Shown here: positions 1 to 10,149 of the stretch, one piece after another | Layout of the letters: every line of letters begins with the position of its first letter | Numbering within the stretch: the first letter of the stretch is position 1 | Assembly: GCF_028554725.1 (NCBI RefSeq) | Contig: NC_071671.1 | Span: 1,895,001 to 1,959,000, forward strand | Source: Zeugodacus cucurbitae | Lineage: Eukaryota > Arthropoda > Insecta > Diptera > Tephritidae | DNA length: 64,000 nt | Direction of reading: 5' to 3' | Position numbers and translations under genes: made by a program | Notes under the pieces: model-generated | The model's input: only the letters and a program-made list of their open reading frames with translations | Told to the model about the DNA's origin: nothing | The model's database searches: none

Positions 1-1321
1 GTATTCACAGTGAATAGTTGTATACATACATATATGATATTTGCACATTTCTATCAGTTTGTATTTCTATTATTATTCTCTATTGCTTTTCATTACGGAT
101 TACAGCAATAACATTTCAAACGCGTTTGAAAACAACGTGTGTATAAAAATAATGTTGAATTTTTACTTTTGTGGCAGGAATAGGTAGGATGTCATTTGTT
201 TATGTCCACTATACAGTTATGAGCATTATTTTTTTTTTGTTCGAGATTGGTTCATATTAAGCATTATCGGTTAAAAACAGTTGGAGATATTTTCATAAAA
301 ACAAAAACCTATGATAATTACGCTTACATAAATACTCAATCAAGGATTGATCTACAATGTACTAAATATACAAACTATGCCTGATTTCTACTAAAAAAAA
401 ATTGATCCATATTTGAACTTGTGTATGTTTATGTACAGACTTTGGTTTCACTACTTTCTATGTGGATAGATTATTTCTTTTTGTTTTGGAGATTCGTTAA
501 ATAATACATATCGCATATATCTATGTACAAAATATGAATGTGCGTCGTGTGCGGAAAACATTTAAAATAAATAGAATATATAAAAGAGATTGTTATACAA
601 TTGAAATGCAGCAGAGCTAGAAGGAATGCAAATTAATGGAACAAAAGTATTTAATTAAATAGAAAAAGAGTTGATTGTAAAGATATTATTAAGTTTAGAA
701 TATGGTTTGTAAAACATGTAGTTCTATAAATCTAGTAAAAAAAAATACGTAAGAGATTCTGCAAATGTTTTGCCTTTTGCATACAAAATAACATAAAACA
801 ATATAACACATAAACAACAAAACAATTTACGCCCACAATTGTAGGTTTCGTATCGAATGAAGGAGAATTGACTATGCTATGGTTATCCAATTAAAACATA
901 AAACGTCACTTAAAGCCGCCTTTCAACTTAAACTCTTAACAGTTACACAGACAACTAAAAAACTAAAAACTATTCCTTACTTTCGACTCAACGAAATGCT
1001 AAAAATACTTTTATCTTTTGCCCTCAACCTTCTTTACCATTCAACCTGTTATTTGTTTGTTGTTTAAAAATTGGGCTTTTTCGGTAATGGGGAAATTTGT
1101 AGTATCTTTGCAACAAAATTTGCCCCGCTGATGTTATGCTGGCTCCTGCTGTTGCATGACACTTATTCGAAAGTATTTCTTGAATGACAAAGTAGCTCCA
1201 CAAAATTGAATTTTAACTTGCAATTTTTTTCTGCAACTACTTCTTGTTCGTTGCAAAATTTTGCTGTTTTTGCGCATCAGCTTTGCTATGTTTGATGCAG
1301 ATGCTAGTTTTGCAGTTTGCA
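1..1321. other. 3' flank, no gene seen
   Basis: AT-rich sequence downstream of the galactosyltransferase-like gene. The open frames here are short, start without ATG or overlap the antisense of the last exon. I see no family similarity, RNA gene or repeat worth naming. Part of it is presumably the 3' UTR of the minus-strand gene. Confidence 0.5.
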
Positions 1322-2529
1322 TTACCGAAAAAACCCATTGTACTCGCCTGCTGCTGCATAAACTTTCGGGCAATGCTTCTCTGCCAAAACACCGTAAGCT
1401 ACTTTGGCGCCCACTTTTATGTGCCTTTGCTTGGAGTGTTTGTTCCATACATGAGCTATGTACGAATCCCGAAGCAAATTCATGGTTTCCGTCAGGTACT
1501 GTGCTTCAAAGAAATATTCCCACTTCTTCCAAGGCACAGCATAAAAAGCTTCCCTTGGCATTATGTGGAATCCCATACACCGTTTGACATCCATCATGTC
1601 AACGTTGGTTGTCTTACAGACGTCATTCATGACACGTGTTATGACACCCGGCCCATTGTTACCCCAATTTTTTCCACTGAAATTTAACAGAAAGTCTCGT
1701 AAGCATTTTTCGGCGATTTCGTGACCAAATCCATCAGGAGCGAAATTCATTACGCCCGCTGCAAGATCCTCGCTTGACTCCGCTCCCGTATAATTTGGTG
1801 GTAGTTTTTCTAAGCTCCGCAGCACTACAACATCCATGTCAAGGTAGGTGCCACCCCAACGCCATAGCGTTAAATAGCGTAGAAAGTCGGAGAGGTGTGA
1901 TAGCACATAGCTGAAAGTTTCAAATGTTAGATCCGACAACAGTTACTATTGTTTTGTAGTTACCTGGATCTAAAAAGTTTGCCGTCTTTTAACCACTGGT
2001 ACATTGGTGTTCCAGCAGCATAAGTCCAAATATTCAGGTTGCGTAAGTGTACATTTGGGTAGCTAAGTATAGCTTCTATCACTGGTGGAGTATTATTGTA
2101 ATCACGGTATGCGGGACTAGCAAAAAGCACAAAAACACTAAAACCGGGATTGTGTAATGCCGCTGATTCAATGGCGCACGCTTGCCGCGCGGAAAGTTCC
2201 ACAATATTAATGGGTGCACTGCCTAAGTACTGCACCCGACTTCGTAGCTTCTCATTCGGACAACTGGTTTCATGAAAGATAATACTACGTCCACTTGCAT
2301 TTGGTTTCGGTTCCGTGAGCATTATATCGTCTATAAGCTGGGGACCAATAATATTTCGTGCATATTTTTGTTGTGCTGTTGAAAGTGATGGAGACGCACC
2401 AAAGCTATTCATAAAACAATAGCGTATGTCTGTTTGATTCATATCAGAACCATAAAGCAGACACCAAATTATAACAAATAGTGACAGAAGGAGTAGGAAT
2501 ATCCATTTCAATCTGGGTTTGGACATCAT
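1322..2529 (-). CDS. alpha4GT1: alpha-1,4-galactosyl/N-acetylgalactosaminyltransferase-like protein
   Basis: Two exons, 2529-1964 and 1910-1322, join across a 53-bp intron (phase 2) into 384 residues, the usual length for this family. Residues 9-27 are a hydrophobic signal anchor after a short basic N-terminus (MSKPRLK), typical of type II Golgi glycosyltransferases. Right after the junction comes SHLSDFLRYLTLWRWGG and then the sugar-nucleotide/metal-binding DxD motif as DMD at about residues 213-215. A WGNNGPGVITRV block follows. The family (lactosylceramide 4-alpha-galactosyltransferase, glycosyltransferase sugar-binding region with DXD) acts on glycosphingolipid head groups in the Golgi lumen. 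Drosophila has two paralogues, alpha4GT1 and alpha4GT2. I favour alpha4GT1 only because I recall it lying near Prp40, so the paralogue choice is uncertain. It is transcribed divergently from Prp40. Confidence 0.85.
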
Positions 2530-2549
2530 TTCTTTGGTTTTGACTTTAG

Positions 2550-2675
2550 AAGTAAATTAAAGGTTTGAGATTCAAAGATAATAGAAAATATGTAATTCGT
2601 TTTTTGTTTTAAAAGTACATTTAAGTTCCGAGATTCGAAGACTATAGAAAATGTGTAATTTCTATAACATGTTTT
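2550..2675. repeat. Imperfect 63-bp tandem duplication
   Basis: Two copies at about 2550-2612 and 2613-2675 share the order AAGTA...GAGATTC.AAGA.TATAGAAAAT.TGTAATT with scattered substitutions. They lie just upstream of the alpha4GT-like start codon, in its likely 5' UTR or promoter. Confidence 0.6.
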
Positions 2676-2759
2676 ATTTAAGCGAAATTTTATTTGTTCC
2701 TTTGCTACCGGCCAGAACTATGAAGAAGTCTCTTTCAGGAGCTCCACATCTTTATTTAA

Positions 2760-2767
2760 TATCGATA
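2760..2767. promoter_or_regulatory. DRE-like motif TATCGATA
   Basis: The palindrome TATCGATA matches the Drosophila DNA replication-related element bound by DREF, common at housekeeping and divergent promoters. It lies between two divergent genes. A second exact copy is in Prp40 intron 1 at 3943-3950. The motif is seen directly; function is inferred. Confidence 0.5.
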
Positions 2768-3512
2768 TTATCACAACCTCACCCACATTTAAATTAAATC
2801 AATTAATACAAAATATATAAGTTTTCTTATCGCTGTAATATTTATATTATTGTACTTTTGAGAACCTTGAAATTTTCAGGGATGCTTTTTTTATTATTGA
2901 AAGGCACTATATTACAATTAATTCCGTATCAGTGATTCCATATATTTTATTATCATTTGTTGTATTTTTTAGAAAAAAAACTCAAACTAATAGGTTTCTA
3001 AAATATTTAACATTTTTTGTACAAAATAGTTTAAATATAATATTTTCATAAATTTAAACTGATACTTTTCAGCAATTACAACACACCTGCACTTGAATAA
3101 TCTGCTCACAGATGAGTTTTTGTAAATCGTAATCACTGTGCAGTCAACTGCACAAAATGCAACACTGCTCGACGCTTTCAAATGTCAAATGAGCATTTTC
3201 TCGAGCCGGGGATTGTAATAAAAAGCAAGTTTTCCATGAGTTTTTTTTATAATGTAAACAATTACGAGAATAAAAGCAAGTAATCGAAGTTTCAACTATA
3301 TACCGTGACTATATAATTTGAGTGTTAAACTAGCATATTATTATAGTTCTCCCGACCAAGCTGGATTCAGCACAACGACCGTGTTTTGAGGTTAGAACAG
3401 TTTTGGTGTTGAGAGCTGAATTTGTGGCATACGTTGACAAGTTTGCGACCGGAATTTTGTCATTTCAATTGTGAAGCATATTTAAAAAATTTGAATTGTA
3501 CAAAGCAAATAT

Positions 3513-6349
3513 ATGAATGTACCTCCGGGAGCAGCGGCTGGCGCAGTTCCGCCACCAATGGGTATGCCGCCAATGTTCAATATACCGCCACCAGGATTTG
3601 GAGGGCCACCTCCTCCAGAGCTGGCGGCAGCATTCGGCGGTATACCCCCTAATTCTGAATGGACAGAGCATAAGGCTCCCGATGGACGGCCTTATTATTA
3701 TAACAACAATACTAAGCAAAGCTCATGGGAGAAACCAGAAGCACTGATGACACCAGCCGAACGATTAACTCACCAATGCCCTTGGAAGGAGTATCGTTCA
3801 GATGCGGGTAAAGTGTATTATCACAATGTTAACACAAAGGAATCGAGATGGGAACCGCCGCCAGAATTCTTAGAAATGCAAGCAAAAGTTAAAGCCGAAG
3901 AGTAAGCTTTTATAAATTTTTTAATGTTTGTTTTAAAGCTAATATCGATATTTTATAATGTTATAGAGCTGCTGCTGCTGCCAAAGCCGTTGCTGCGATG
4001 ACATCTTCCAGTTTGGCAGGAATGGTGCCACCAGCTGCTCTAGCTAGTATACTTCCGGCAACTCTCCCCACCGTGGTAAATATAGCTACACCTGATATTC
4101 GTTCACCTATGACCCCAGGCAGTAATGAAAATTCTTCATCCGCCCTTGATCAAGCCATGGCTGCCACATTAGCTTCAATCGAAATGCCACAAGCTGGGAA
4201 GGAAGAGAAGGAAAACAGTAATTGGAGAATAATATTCAAGTTAAAGTAAAGACAATAATTATTGATTTGTTATTACAGATAAGAAAGAATCCCCTTCGGA
4301 AGAACCCAAAATAGTATTTAAAGATAAGAAAGAAGCAATTGAAGCCTTTAAAGATTTACTGCGGGAAAAAAATGTACCCTCAAATGCTAACTGGGACCAG
4401 TGTGTAAAAATTATTTCCAAGGATTCACGTTATAGTTCATTTAAAAACTTGAATGAAAAGAAACAAACGTTTAACGCATATAAAACACAAAAACTAAAAG
4501 ATGAACGCGAAGAGTCGCGTTTGCGCGCTAAAAAGGCCAAGGAAGACCTCGAACGTTTTCTTATGTCTACTGATAAAATGAACTCGCAAACGAAATATTA
4601 CAAATGCGAAGAGTTATTTGCGTCCAATAAAACATGGACTAGTGTGCCAGAACAAGATCGTCGGGACATTTATGACGACTGTATCTTCAATCTGGCTAAG
4701 AGGGAAAGGGAAGAATCGCGTTTACTAAAGAAACGTAATATGAAAGTACTTGGTGAGTTACTCGAGTCGATGACGACAATCACTTTCGAAAGTACATGGG
4801 CACAGGCACAACTAATGTTGCTGCAAAATGCTGCCTTCAAGAACGATGTTAATCTGCTAGGCATGGACAAAGAGGATGCGCTCATAGTTTTCGAGGATCA
4901 CATACGTTCATTGGAAAAAGAAGAGGAGGAGGAACGTGAACGCGAAAAGAAACGTCTCAAGCGACAACAGCGTAAAAATCGTGATTCCTTTTTATCCTTA
5001 TTAGATGCACAACATGAAGCTGGAAAACTAACGTCAATGTCTCTCTGGGTAGAGCTATATCCAATAATCTCAGCAGATTTGCGTTTTTCAGCCATGCTTG
5101 GGCAGCCAGGTTCTACACCGTTAGATTTATTCAAATTTTACGTAGAAGACTTAAAGGCGCGCTATCACGATGAGAAGAAAATCATACGCGAGATACTTAA
5201 AGAGAAACAGTACGTGGTACAAGCAAATACATCGTTCGAGGAATTCGCCACTGTTGTTTGTGAGGACAAACGCTCGGCCAATTTGGACGCGGGCAATGTC
5301 AAGTTGACATATAATGCACTGCTTGAAAAGGTACGTGAAATGGGCACATTAAGCATTTTACAAATGAAATTGATTATTTAATTTTCTTTAATTGACAATA
5401 AATAGGCTGAAGCTGTCGAAAAGGAGCGACTGAAGGAAGAGACTCGCCGTTTGCGTAAATTGGAGAATGAAATCAAGGCGGAATGGCAAGAGGCAAATAT
5501 TTCCATACAAGAACCTTATGAAGCCGCAAAGAAGTTGGTTGAGCACTTGGAAGCATACACCATTTACGAAAAGGACGTGGGTGTGAAAAAAATTTGGGAC
5601 GATTACATAAAAGAAAGCGAGGATGCGTGTAGTCATCATCATTCACGTTCACGAAAGTCGAAGAAGAATAAAAAACATAAGAAGAGAATGCGCTCCAGTT
5701 CAAAATCGGTATGCTACACATGTTTACATTCAAAGTTCAAAATAATTTATTAAAAAACTGTGTGTTTATAGGACATTGAAAACGATCAGGATGAATTCGA
5801 GCGTGCAAAGTCAAAGAAGCATAAGTCACATTCGCGTTCGGTAAATAAGCACAAACAATATTTGCAATAATTAAAATCTAATTTGCATTCAATTATTTTA
5901 CAGCGTTCGATTAGTTCTAGCCTCAGCATGGAGAGTGAACGCATATCGAAAAAGAAGAAGAAGCGAAAGAGCAAAAAGACCTCTCGTGCTGTAAGTACCA
6001 TATTTAGTAGTAAATATGTCTTGTAAATTGTTTTAATACTGTAAATATTTCCCTACAGTCTTCCTGCGAATCTGAACGTCCCATTTCCTCACCAATTGCT
6101 TCGCCATCCGCTTCTCAATTGGAGGACATTACAGTTACCAGAAAGAAAAAGCGTGAGAAGAAAAGCAAAAAAGAGAAGAAACATCACCGTTCCATTACAC
6201 CGATAAGCGCGAATGGTAGCAATCAATCAGATGTTGAGAATTCGGGTACGAGCTCGCGAAATGCCGAAGAGCAAGCGCTCAGCGAAACCGAGCTTGAGTC
6301 CAAACGCGCCGCATTATTAGCACAATTAAATGAGCAAATGGAAGATTGA
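3513..6349 (+). CDS. Prp40: Pre-mRNA processing factor 40 (WW and FF domains)
   Basis: Seven exons: 3513-3901, 3967-4217, 4279-5330, 5406-5708, 5772-5840, 5904-5990 and 6059-6349, giving 813 residues. A Pro/Gly/Ala-rich N-terminus precedes two WW domains (first W50...W72-P75, second W91...W113-P116). An Ala-rich linker follows, then a series of FF domains beginning with EAFKDLLREKNV, and a Lys/Ser/His-rich tail (SRSRKSKKNKKHKK and similar). This is the PRPF40A/B layout. The yeast and human proteins are U1 snRNP-associated and bridge the 5' splice site to branch-point factors and the RNA polymerase II CTD. The three internal exons 4-6 are all multiples of three in phase 0. AATAAA lies at 6669-6674. 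The ATG at 3513 is chosen because the proline-rich lead and first WW domain follow it directly. It is the fly CG3542 type. Confidence 0.95.
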
Positions 6350-8078
6350 CCGTCGGAGATTGGCTCATCAATTTACAAATCGTCTAGGCCAATAATCAAT
6401 AGTCGCAGCAGCCAATAGCCACGCCAAGACCACTAAAACGTTGTACAGCAAAAGCAAGCATTAGGCATTCACATACACACACACATCTCTCTTTTACGCT
6501 GGTACTTTTTGTGTGCAAGTTCTTTAAGTCACTGCGAGTCTTTTAAGAATAATATTTATTATTATTAATGTTAATTTTATGTACTTTATGAATTGCACAT
6601 GCAAAAACAAAAACATATACATACATTTTGGCATTAAGCAACAGGTATTTGAGCACTTGTATGATTAAAATAAATATTAAAAAAATATTGAAGTTCACTG
6701 GCGCTGTTTAAATATATCTCTTTAGTAATGCTAATTATTGTAATTAAACTAATTTTATGCACTTTTTATTTGAAACATTTTAGTATTATTTGTTTTTTTT
6801 TTATTCGCAAGGTCAGCATTATCTTCACTATTCAGTTCATGTAGTTGTACGTTAAAAGCGCATAAGTTAAAATTTAGCAATTATTGTGACCATTCGCACA
6901 TACACACATCCGAATGTTACAATACATACAAACGAAAGAGCGTATGCGTGTGTTTATCAACTGCATTTCCGAGTGATCGCCGTGTACCACAAACACATTT
7001 TTGAAAACCCGAAACGTTTTCAATGTTCTCAAAATCTTTTGCACTTAGAAATTATGCTCTCGGCGCAGTTGCACATATAGTATCTATGCAAGTATATTCT
7101 GCAAATGAGAAGCGTTCCTTGTGTTCGGCCAGCATTTTGCTTGCAAGATAAAATAAATAATCCACACACTGCATTTCGGTTAGTGGTTTGGCGTGCAACG
7201 AACGTTTCTCCGTGGTAATATTCCTTCTATTGAATTTAATTAATTTTCCCATTGGTTTCACTTTATTTTAAATCCAAGTGAGTTGTAAAATATACAAAAA
7301 TACGTTTAAAAAAAGTTCCAAGTGCATGTGGAAAGTGCAGGAGTTAAATAAATATGGCTGTTTGTGTTTGAAAAATATTTTTTATTACGCAATACGGAGA
7401 AAAGTGCATATTGTAAATGCAAAATATGAAAACGTTATGTAAAAATGTATTGAAAAATGCAAAAAAAAGTAAAAAAATACTTAAAAAAATATTGCAGCAG
7501 CAGCTTTCGCGGAGAGAACATGACCGAGCTGAAGAAATTTCAAAAATAATAAAAAATATACACTTCAGTTAAAACCGTTGAAATTTCGTTGGTTTAAATT
7601 ATTTTCTAAAACTGTGCCTTGAAACGGCGATATTTTTAACGGACTTCGTATTTCGAGTAAAATTTTCTTCGCCGAGAAATGCATGGACCTTCAATGTGTT
7701 AATGACCTTCTCTGTTGAAGCATTTTATCTATGCTAGAGACAGTTGGCCTCTAATTGTAATCAGCGTATTACATCATTTTTGGCAAAAGACTGCGATAAC
7801 CTAAAAATCTACTAAATAGAAATACAAACTTAAACCTGACCGCGAAATATTTGAATTTAAAAGCTTGATTAATAATTAATTAATTATTTTTGTTTTTATA
7901 TTTCTCGTTTTTTGTTTTAATTAAGATTAATATAAAATTTATTTAATTTAATTTATTAAATTTATTATAAAATAATTTATTTATATTATAATTTAATATT
8001 TTTTAAATTATTTTCTATTTTTATTTTCATTATTATGGGGTTTCATAAGCTACAGCCTGAACTGTAAACAGCAACGAA
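6350..8078. other. Prp40 3' UTR and intergenic spacer
   Basis: This holds the Prp40 3' UTR with AATAAA at 6669-6674, then AT-rich spacer and the promoter/5' UTR of the phosphate carrier. About 7870-8030 is almost pure A/T. No coding similarity was recognised; short open frames near 6886-7261 look random. Confidence 0.55.
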
Positions 8079-9383
8079 ATGTTATTCACATCCCTGCTTG
8101 AAGCCGCACAAAACTCACCCTTTAAAGCTCCCTTCTCGACAGCCAGTTGTCAGACGAGCAACCGCAGTGATGGCTCCAAAGTGACGCCAAACCACCAGAT
8201 AATGGCTGCTGCAGCCGTTGAGGGTGGTAAGTTTAAAGAAATATGAATTTCATTTAAGAATTTCGACAAACTTAATTCTGTATTGTTTTTCAAAGACTCT
8301 TGCGAGTTCGGCTCGAACACCTATTTCGCACTCTGCGGTCTGGGCGGTATCATCTCTTGCGGTCTTACGCACACCATGGTGGTTCCATTGGATTTGGTCA
8401 AATGTCGTCTGCAAGTGGACCCCGTTAAGTACAAGAGTGTGTTCAATGGCTTTGCCGTTACACTTAAAGAAGATGGCGTGAAAGGTCTTTCGAAGGGATG
8501 GGCGCCAACTTTCTTCGGTTATTCTATGCAAGGCCTCTGTAAATTTGGTCTTTATGAAGTATTTAAGGTGATCTATTCGGATGCGATTGGTGAGGAGAAC
8601 TCGTACCTGTATCGTACTTGGTTGTATCTGGCTGCTTCCGCATCGGCTGAATTCTTCGCTGATATCGCTCTATCCCCTATGGAGGCGGCCAAAGTGAAAA
8701 TTCAAACAACACCCGGATTTGCAAATACTTTACGTGAAGCTTTGCCCAAGATGTCGGCACAAGAGGGCATGGCTGCATTCTATAAGGGTTTGGTGCCATT
8801 GTGGATGAGACAAATTCCATATACGATGATGAAATTCGCCTGCTTCGAAAGAACGCTGGAACTTCTGTATAAGTAAGTGAATTTGGAGGATATTTTTTAC
8901 AAAGAATGCAAGCACATAGCAGTGGTTGATAACCTGTGTTGTATCTTTATAGATATGTCGTACCCAAACCGCGTCAAGAATGTACGAAAGGTGAACAATT
9001 GGTGGTCACTTTCGCCGCTGGTTATATTGCTGGCGTCTTCTGTGCCATTGTATCCCATCCAGCCGATACAGTTGTATCCAAATTGAATCAAGCCAAGGGC
9101 GCTTCAGCCTTCGATGTGGCCAAGCAATTGGGTTGGGCCGGTACGTTGATACTATTCGAAAGCATACACTTATATTTTCACCGGTATTTTCTAATTTTTA
9201 TGTTTTTTTTATTACCTTTTATAAGGTCTCTGGGGAGGCCTAATGCCTAGGATTGTGATGATTGGTACTCTAACTGCCGCTCAATGGTTCATCTATGATG
9301 CTGTCAAGGTGTACCTGCATATGCCCAGACCACCACCACCAGAAATGCCCGAGTCATTGAAGGCAAAACTGGGTGTAGCTTAG
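8079..9383 (+). CDS. Mpcp: Mitochondrial phosphate carrier (SLC25A3 family)
   Basis: Four exons: 8079-8226, 8296-8872, 8953-9140 and 9226-9383, giving 356 residues. About 48 N-terminal residues, rich in Ala/Ser/Thr, form the probable cleaved presequence (MLFTSLLEAAQNSPFKAPFS). Three mitochondrial carrier repeats follow with signatures PLDLVKCR, PMEAAKVK and PADTVVSK. Characteristic stretches include DSCEFGS, GLCKFGLYE and YKGLVPLWMRQIPYTMMKF. The carrier imports phosphate with protons across the inner mitochondrial membrane for ATP synthesis. Drosophila has Mpcp1 and Mpcp2. The sequence looks closer to Mpcp2 from memory, but I cannot decide. AATAAA is at 9457-9462. DDX24 follows on the same strand. 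Confidence 0.95.
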
Positions 9384-10149
9384 TGTGGCGTATGAAATAT
9401 TTAAATATTTAGTGATAATTGACTAGCGACATTGTTAATTGTAAATTGATCCATGCAATAAAAAGGCTAACAAATTAGGAAATTTGCGATATGATAAGAA
9501 ACGAAAAATTATCCTGGAATAAAATGTATTAGAATTAAATTAACCACTGATTTTTTGTTAATACCCATTTGAGAGTTTATTTCCGGACACGTTAAGAAAT
9601 GAAGGCTTGAAATAGTCAGTATCCCATTTTTACAGTGTTTGAAAATTCAAAATGCCCATACGCGGCAGCAGCAATTTTCTCTCAATTCCTTAAACAATGT
9701 ATGGGAGATCTAGCCCTCATGAAGGATCCATTCTTAAAAAAGCCTTCAGAATGTTTGAAGTTAATCATATCAGCCCAGCTTGGGCCTTGGGAACAAAATG
9801 CATGCAATGGTGAAGCCCCAGCTCTTGTCACACCACCAGAAGCTTTCGGTGAGCGGGAAAACGTTTAATATTGAAATAAAATTATTTATATGTATATATA
9901 TGTATATATGAATAAAATAAATTTAAATACACAAATATAAATTAAACGTGAATCAATTGATTTTCGAAGTAAAATTTAAATAAGTGACGGTTACCCTGTC
10001 ATATGAACTAATACTACATTGGCTTTCAAACTTAATGCATGTATAAACAAATACACGTGCCGGGCAGAAACGTCAAACAGATTTTGTTTTCAATTGAACA
10101 TCCAACTGAAGTGAAAATAAAATAAAGTGTGTTTTTAAATTCAAGAAAA
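9384..10149. other. Spacer between Mpcp and DDX24
   Basis: Begins with the Mpcp 3' UTR (AATAAA at 9457-9462). A less AT-rich stretch at 9635-9868 is open for 77 codons on the plus strand but starts with GTG and matches no family I know. A TATG/TATA microsatellite lies at about 9888-9910. The DDX24 promoter must be in the last few hundred bases. Confidence 0.5.

Larger units (their letters stand above)
2530..3512. other. Divergent intergenic region between alpha4GT-like gene and Prp40
   Basis: About 980 bp separate the two start codons, so it must hold both promoters and 5' UTRs. It contains a DRE-type site at 2760-2767 and an imperfect 63-bp tandem duplication at 2550-2675. No coding similarity was seen. 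Confidence 0.6.

Noticed and set aside
1244..1687. Plus-strand open frame of 147 codons
   Set aside because: It lies antisense to the galactosyltransferase exon 2, whose product has clear family motifs.
9635..9868. 77-codon plus-strand open frame in the Mpcp-DDX24 spacer
   Set aside because: It starts with GTG, shows no recognisable domain, and has no splice partners. The composition is less AT-rich than the surroundings, so it may be an old repeat, but I cannot assign it.
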